The translations under genes and the position numbers were made by a program. A DNA stretch of 8,967 nucleotides from Opitutaceae bacterium (GTDB lineage Bacteria > Verrucomicrobiota > Verrucomicrobiia > Opitutales > Opitutaceae). The notes beneath the pieces are model-generated. The model ran no database searches and was not told where the DNA came from. It saw nothing but the letters and a program-made list of their open reading frames with translations. The DNA lies in contig JAHFTI010000135.1 in assembly GCA_023265535.1 (NCBI GenBank), positions 1 through 8,967 on the forward strand, in the 5' to 3' direction. Below are positions 5,866 to 8,967 of the stretch, in pieces (positions within the stretch are counted from its first letter, which is position 1; every line of letters begins with the position of its first letter).

Positions 5866-6789
5866 ATGGCTCGTCGTCCCTTCCATTTTTCCCGTCAGCC
5901 GAGGCCCCAGGACCAGAACCAGGATCAGGATCAGGCCCCGCGTGAGGATCCCTATCACGTAAATCAGGCCAGCCGTATCTATTTCCTGCCGAACCTGATG
6001 ACGGCGGGCAACCTGTTCTGCGGTTTCATGGCGGTGATCCAATGCATCCAGGCCCGCCTCGCCGAAACCTCCCCTTCCGGCCTCTATCTGGGTGCCGACG
6101 CGGCCAATCATTATCGTTACGCGGTTTACCTGATCTTCGGCGCCGCCGCCTTTGACGCCCTCGACGGCCGGCTCGCCCGCATGGGAGGCCGCGAATCCCT
6201 GTTCGGCGCGGAGTTCGATTCCCTGGCCGATGTCGTCTCCTTCGGCATCGCGCCCGCCCTGATGATGTTCTTCTTCATCCTGTCGCCCACCCAGGGTATC
6301 ACCTGGTTTCGTGATCTGGGTTGGTTCGTGGGTTTCATCTACCTGCTCTGCGCAGCCATGCGCCTGGCCCGTTTCAACGTCATCACCCATCCGTTGCTCA
6401 AAAAGCCACAGAAGGACAGCAACAAGGATTTCCTGGGCCTGCCCGTGCCCGCAGCGGCCGGTACCGTGGCCTCGACCATGCTCTTCCTCCTGCACCTCCA
6501 GGATTCGGATCGCACCCTCAATCGCTGGGCCCTGGGGCTCCCCTTGCTGATGACCCTGATCGCGCTGCTGATGATGAGCACCGTGCGTTATCCCAGCGGC
6601 AAGAACCTGAATCTTCAGACCAAGACCCGCCTCACCACCTTCTTTGTCATCCTCCTGGTGGCTGCCTTGATCATCTTCTTCAAGGAGATTGGGTTGCTCA
6701 TCCTTTGCCTCGCCTATATCTTCTTTGGCCTCATCCGCCATATTCGCCGCCTGCGCCAGCCGCAATCCAATGTTCCGAATAGCGTGTGA
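5866..6789 (+). CDS. pssA: CDP-diacylglycerol-serine O-phosphatidyltransferase (phosphatidylserine synthase)
   Basis: This inner-membrane enzyme joins CDP-diacylglycerol and serine to form phosphatidylserine, the precursor of phosphatidylethanolamine. The 307-residue protein carries the complete CDP-alcohol phosphatidyltransferase motif. Asp100-Gly101-x2-Ala104-Arg105-x8-Gly114-x3-Asp118-x3-Asp122 matches at every fixed position, and an extra Asp97 precedes it. Hydrophobic segments fit membrane helices at roughly 41-60, 84-99, 122-140, 151-168, 192-210, 222-240 and 257-290. LPNLMTAGNLFCGF (41-54) is the usual start of the type II PssA core. The N-terminus before residue 35 is polar and holds a Gln/Asp repeat. 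The other candidate for this motif is phosphatidylglycerophosphate synthase, but the N-terminal core and the spacing favour PssA. It follows the relE-like gene by 18 nt without a visible ribosome site. Its stop overlaps a DnaA-box-like sequence (6785-6793). Confidence 0.92.
   Translation: MARRPFHFSRQPRPQDQNQDQDQAPREDPYHVNQASRIYFLPNLMTAGNLFCGFMAVIQCIQARLAETSPSGLYLGADAANHYRYAVYLIFGAAAFDALDGRLARMGGRESLFGAEFDSLADVVSFGIAPALMMFFFILSPTQGITWFRDLGWFVGFIYLLCAAMRLARFNVITHPLLKKPQKDSNKDFLGLPVPAAAGTVASTMLFLLHLQDSDRTLNRWALGLPLLMTLIALLMMSTVRYPSGKNLNLQTKTRLTTFFVILLVAALIIFFKEIGLLILCLAYIFFGLIRHIRRLRQPQSNVPNSV
5908..5934 (+). repeat. In-frame hexamer repeat CAGGAY in the 5' end of pssA
   Basis: CAGGAC, CAGAAC, CAGGAT and CAGGAT followed by a partial copy encode alternating Gln and Asp/Asn (residues 15-23). 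The unit is six bases, so gain or loss of a unit keeps the frame and changes only the length of the polar N-terminal tail. The copy number is probably variable between relatives (inference). Confidence 0.55.
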
Positions 6790-6793
6790 ACAA
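6785..6793 (-). promoter_or_regulatory. DnaA-box-like TTGTTCACA, reverse copy
   Basis: TGTGAACAA on the plus strand is the exact inverse of the sequence at 6864-6872. Read as TTGTTCACA it fits the relaxed DnaA box TTWTNCACA at eight of nine positions. It overlaps the pssA stop codon. With one more base each, TGTGAACAAG (6785-6794) and CTTGTTCACA (6863-6872) form a 10-bp inverted pair. DnaA binding is an inference from sequence and from the nearness of dnaN. Confidence 0.35.
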
Positions 6794-6837
6794 GCTGCCA
6801 AGTCCTCACCAACAACTTCCCCCCTGCGAATAAGCCC

Positions 6838-6869
6838 CCACTTGTTCTTTTCCCAAGGTCCACTTGTTC
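6838..6869 (+). repeat. Direct repeat CCACTTGTTC, two copies 22 bp apart
   Basis: CCACTTGTTC occurs at 6838-6847 and 6860-6869. The period of 22 bp is close to two helical turns. The second copy runs into the DnaA-box-like TTGTTCACA at 6864-6872; the first continues as TTGTTCTTT and is only half a box. The set looks like a cluster of related protein-binding sites ahead of dnaN. Confidence 0.45.
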
Positions 6870-6872
6870 ACA
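6864..6872 (+). promoter_or_regulatory. DnaA-box-like TTGTTCACA, forward copy
   Basis: TTGTTCACA matches TTWTNCACA except for G at the third base. It is the exact inverse partner of 6785-6793, 79 bp away. It lies 38 bp upstream of the -35-like box of the candidate dnaN promoter, so DnaA could autoregulate clamp supply there or, less likely, the spacer could be part of an origin. Confidence 0.35.
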
Positions 6873-6909
6873 GCTTCCAACAGCCGCTTTTCCCTCTCAA
6901 AACCGACAC

Positions 6910-6936
6910 TTGCTGGTCTTTTTCGCAGCCCATAAT
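6910..6936 (+). promoter_or_regulatory. Candidate dnaN promoter
   Basis: CATAAT at 6931-6936 matches five of six bases of the -10 consensus. Upstream, TTGCTG at 6910-6915 keeps the TTG of the -35 box at a short 15-bp spacing. The promoter would start transcription near 6943, leaving a leader of about 85 nt. The -35 match and spacing are weak, so the -10 is the only firm part. Confidence 0.35.
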
Positions 6937-6940
6937 AGTA

Positions 6941-6988
6941 CTGATATTTTTCATTATTGAACCTAGTAATCTTTAGGTTTTGTTAACA
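6941..6988. other. AT-rich stretch with inverted repeat in the dnaN leader
   Basis: Bases 6941-6980 contain only 10 G/C in 40, in sharp contrast to the surrounding genes. Within it, AACCTA (6960-6965) and TAGGTT (6974-6979) form a 6-bp stem with an 8-base loop, followed by the palindrome TGTTAACA (6981-6988). It may be a leader hairpin, a regulatory site, or an easily melted segment. The rest of the 6790-7027 spacer holds no gene. Confidence 0.4.
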
Positions 6989-7027
6989 GCCCAAGACTCC
7001 CACGCTTCGCAGACGCACCCCCACACG

Positions 7028-8152
7028 ATGAAATTCAAGATCAACCGCGACCACTTTGCCAACGGCCTCGCCCAAGTCCTCAATGTCGTAGGCTCGAAGG
7101 CCACGATGCCGATCCTGAGCAATGTTCTCATCGAGGCGGAAAAGGATCAGATTTCCCTGACCACCACCAACTTGGATCTTGGCATTCGCTGCAAGATCAA
7201 GGCGGAGGTCAAGGAGGCCGGCACCGTCACCCTCCCCGTCAAGCGTCTGGCCAGCATCGTGCGCGAGCTGCCCAACACCGACGTCACGGTGGATGCCGCA
7301 CCCAATCATCAGGTTAAGCTCAGCTCGGGTGGTTCCACCTTCCGTATCATGGGCATCGGCAAGGAGGAGTTTCCTCCCCTGCCCGAGTTTGGCGACGAGA
7401 AGGCTTTCACCCTGGAGCAGAGCGAGTTGGCTGCCATGCTCCGTTCGGTTTCCTATGCCGAATCCCAGGATGAAACCCGTTACATCCTCAACGGCGTCTA
7501 TTTCAATTTCAAGGATGGCAAGTTCTCGCTGGTGGCCACCGACGGCCGTCGTCTTGCCCTGATGTCCAAGGAGATGGATGTGCCAGCCGAGAGTTCCGGC
7601 TCAATCATTCTCCCCGCGAAGACTGTTTCCGAACTCAGCCGTCTCCTCGACAAGGGTGAGAAGGTGAAGATCAACTTCAACGAACGTCGCTGCGCCTTCC
7701 AGATCGCCAGCAACAAGGATTCCAGCGGTCTCATCGATTCGATCTACCTGTATTCGAAGGTCGTTGAGGGCAACTATCCCAATTACAATCAGGTGATTCC
7801 GAAGGAGACGCATCAGCGCATCAAACTTGAGCGCCAGCTGCTCCTGGATTGCGTTCATCGCGCCGCGCTTGTGTGCTCGGAGAAGGCCAACCAGGTTAAG
7901 CTCAAGCTGACCAGCAACCTCCTTGAGATCACCGCCCAAAGCCCTGATTTTGGCGAGGCCCATGAGTCCATGGCCGTCAATTACAGCGGTCCCGACCTTC
8001 AGGTGGCCTTCAATCCGACCTTCATCATGGATCCGCTCAAGGCCCTGACCAAGGACGAGATCTTCTTTGAGGTGAAAGACGAGATCAGCCCCGGTGTCTT
8101 CAAGACCCTCGACAGTTTCGTCTGCGTCATCATGCCGGTCCGACTCACCTGA
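7028..8152 (+). CDS. dnaN: DNA polymerase III beta subunit (sliding clamp)
   Basis: DnaN forms the ring-shaped dimer that holds DNA polymerases on the template and recruits repair and regulatory proteins. The 374-residue product fits the usual length and has three similar clamp domains (about 1-120, 121-250 and 251-374). Recognisable stretches are TMPILSNVLIEA near residue 30, RFRIMG-like FRIMGIGKEEFPPLP, DETRYILNGVYF, LVATDGRRLAL, VEGNYPNYNQVIPKE and the C-terminus CVIMPVRLT, which matches the family ending xxMPMRL. The ATG at 7028 was chosen because MKFKINRDHF aligns with the family start. A TTG at 6980 would add 16 unlikely residues. No Shine-Dalgarno is visible. The usual partners dnaA and recF are not adjacent: pssA is upstream and an unknown membrane protein is downstream. 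Confidence 0.98.
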   Translation: MKFKINRDHFANGLAQVLNVVGSKATMPILSNVLIEAEKDQISLTTTNLDLGIRCKIKAEVKEAGTVTLPVKRLASIVRELPNTDVTVDAAPNHQVKLSSGGSTFRIMGIGKEEFPPLPEFGDEKAFTLEQSELAAMLRSVSYAESQDETRYILNGVYFNFKDGKFSLVATDGRRLALMSKEMDVPAESSGSIILPAKTVSELSRLLDKGEKVKINFNERRCAFQIASNKDSSGLIDSIYLYSKVVEGNYPNYNQVIPKETHQRIKLERQLLLDCVHRAALVCSEKANQVKLKLTSNLLEITAQSPDFGEAHESMAVNYSGPDLQVAFNPTFIMDPLKALTKDEIFFEVKDEISPGVFKTLDSFVCVIMPVRLT

Positions 8153-8190
8153 TTTGAGCTCCCTTTCCCCACTGCCCGGTGCCCGCGCCC

Positions 8191-8195
8191 GGAGG
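8191..8195 (+). promoter_or_regulatory. Shine-Dalgarno GGAGG of the gene after dnaN
   Basis: GGAGG lies 8 nt before the ATG at 8204, an ideal distance. It supports that start over the later in-frame ATGs at 8225 and 8234. The 51-nt gap from dnaN contains no clear terminator, so read-through from dnaN is likely. Confidence 0.7.
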
Positions 8196-8203
8196 ACTGT
8201 CTG

Positions 8204-8967
8204 ATGGATTCGAGTTATGCACTCATGGCAGCGATGACCGTGTCGCTGGTTCTGATACAACTGAACCAGCGCCTGGCCTCGCCCGTGATTGCCATCGTGA
8301 ACCGTTGGATGCGTTGGCTGATCTTTTCCTTTGGCCTGGCGTACCTGCTGCGTGAATTCCAGGTCATTGACCGCCCTTACTGGATCCTGGTCGCCCTGTG
8401 CTTCCTGGTCTGGTTCCTCTTCCAGACCCTTTACAACTGGCTCATGGTTTCCGCCGTCAGCCAGAGTCCTGTCAGCGTCTTTCCCAGTTACTCGCCAAAT
8501 CCGGGCGGCGATGAGTGGCCGGTGCAGCGTCGCCTCCTGCGCGAACGTGAAGCCCTTCGTTTCAAGGGCTACAGGCACCTGCAGGCCCTTCGCACCGAGA
8601 TTGGCGGCGGGGTTTACCTCAGGTGTTCCTTTTACGAGCACCCGGAATCCAAGCTGCGTGTGCAGATCCTGTTCATGCCGCAGGTCAATGGCAGCATTGT
8701 CCTGGGTTGCGTGGTCCATTCCCTCACCGCTTCCGGCCTGCGGATCATCACGGACAACCTGCATGTGCCTTTCGGCGGCTTTTATCCGGAAAACTGGCAG
8801 GTGGAGCGCAAGCCCGTGATCCGTTCCGTCCTGCGCCTCATCGATCATCATCTGGAGCGCGTGCGTGCCACGGGGGACCAGGTTGTGCCCTTTGAGCGCA
8901 CCGCCTCGGCCGATCTCGAGGCGACCAAGCGCGAGCTGGACCGCCTGAACACCGAAATGGGGTTCCT
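8204..8967 (+). CDS. Unrecognised membrane protein, 3' end cut by window edge
   Basis: I do not recognise this family. The 254 residues visible begin with three hydrophobic segments (about 4-20, 36-49 and 58-85), the last ending in a Trp/Tyr-rich interface region. A proline-rich linker (89-106) follows, then a soluble alpha/beta-looking region (about 107-230) that is likely cytoplasmic or periplasmic. It includes LRVQILFMPQVNGSIVLGCVVHS (151-173). The last residues (235-252, ASADLEATKRELDRLNTE) have heptad-like charged spacing and probably open a coiled coil continuing beyond the window. The start is supported by GGAGG at 8191-8195. It follows dnaN by 51 nt in the same direction, where many bacteria have recF; it shows no P-loop and is not RecF. 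A role in the envelope is a guess from the membrane segments only. Confidence 0.8.
   Translation, partial: MDSSYALMAAMTVSLVLIQLNQRLASPVIAIVNRWMRWLIFSFGLAYLLREFQVIDRPYWILVALCFLVWFLFQTLYNWLMVSAVSQSPVSVFPSYSPNPGGDEWPVQRRLLREREALRFKGYRHLQALRTEIGGGVYLRCSFYEHPESKLRVQILFMPQVNGSIVLGCVVHSLTASGLRIITDNLHVPFGGFYPENWQVERKPVIRSVLRLIDHHLERVRATGDQVVPFERTASADLEATKRELDRLNTEMGF

Noticed and set aside
5860..6801. 313-residue minus-strand frame opposite pssA
   Set aside because: It is His/Gln/Glu-rich with no domain and is a codon-bias shadow of pssA, which has the complete CDP-alcohol transferase motif.
8153..8203. Terminator between dnaN and the next gene
   Set aside because: The GC-rich CCCGG segments do not form a clean stem with a T-run.
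7601..8851. 416-residue minus-strand frame opposite dnaN and the next gene
   Set aside because: dnaN is unambiguous, and the downstream gene has a ribosome site and membrane segments on the plus strand. The antisense product is charged and low in complexity.

Overview
The window looks like chromosomal DNA of a GC-rich Gram-negative bacterium, most likely Verrucomicrobiota of the Opitutae type. This placement is an inference from the overall look of DnaN and PssA and from a RelE-like gene directly in front of pssA; no database search was possible. Two blocks of genes diverge from a spacer at 5164-5496.

Leftward block (minus strand, read from 5163 down to 1). First comes an ACT-domain threonine ammonia-lyase (ilvA type, 3958-5163). 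Four urease accessory genes follow, packed head to tail: ureE, ureF, ureG, ureD (3919 down to 1075). Their junctions are overlaps or short gaps, so the five genes probably form one transcript that ends near a hairpin cluster at 1016-1071. UreE delivers nickel, and UreD-UreF-UreG form the GTP-dependent complex that activates apo-urease. The urease subunits ureA, ureB and ureC are absent from the window, so their enzyme must be encoded elsewhere. Beyond the hairpins is an unusually AT-rich spacer with a 21-bp palindrome that looks like an operator. It lies in front of a lipoprotein-type GH53 endo-beta-1,4-galactanase (1-699) that runs off the left edge.

Rightward block (plus strand, from 5497). 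A small RelE/ParE-like protein without an antitoxin partner (5497-5847) lies 18 nt before pssA, the phosphatidylserine synthase gene (5866-6789). A 238-nt AT-rich spacer follows, with a -10-like box and inverted and direct repeats related to DnaA boxes. Next are dnaN, the DNA polymerase sliding clamp (7028-8152), and an unrecognised membrane protein with a good ribosome binding site (8204 to the right edge).

Composition differs between the blocks. Hand counts of single 60-base lines give about 78% GC inside ureF, 73% inside the GH53 gene, 65% inside ilvA and 58% inside dnaN. Several starts (ilvA, relE-like, pssA, dnaN) have no visible Shine-Dalgarno sequence, whereas ureF and the last gene do. 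I see no rRNA, tRNA, CRISPR array or insertion sequence.
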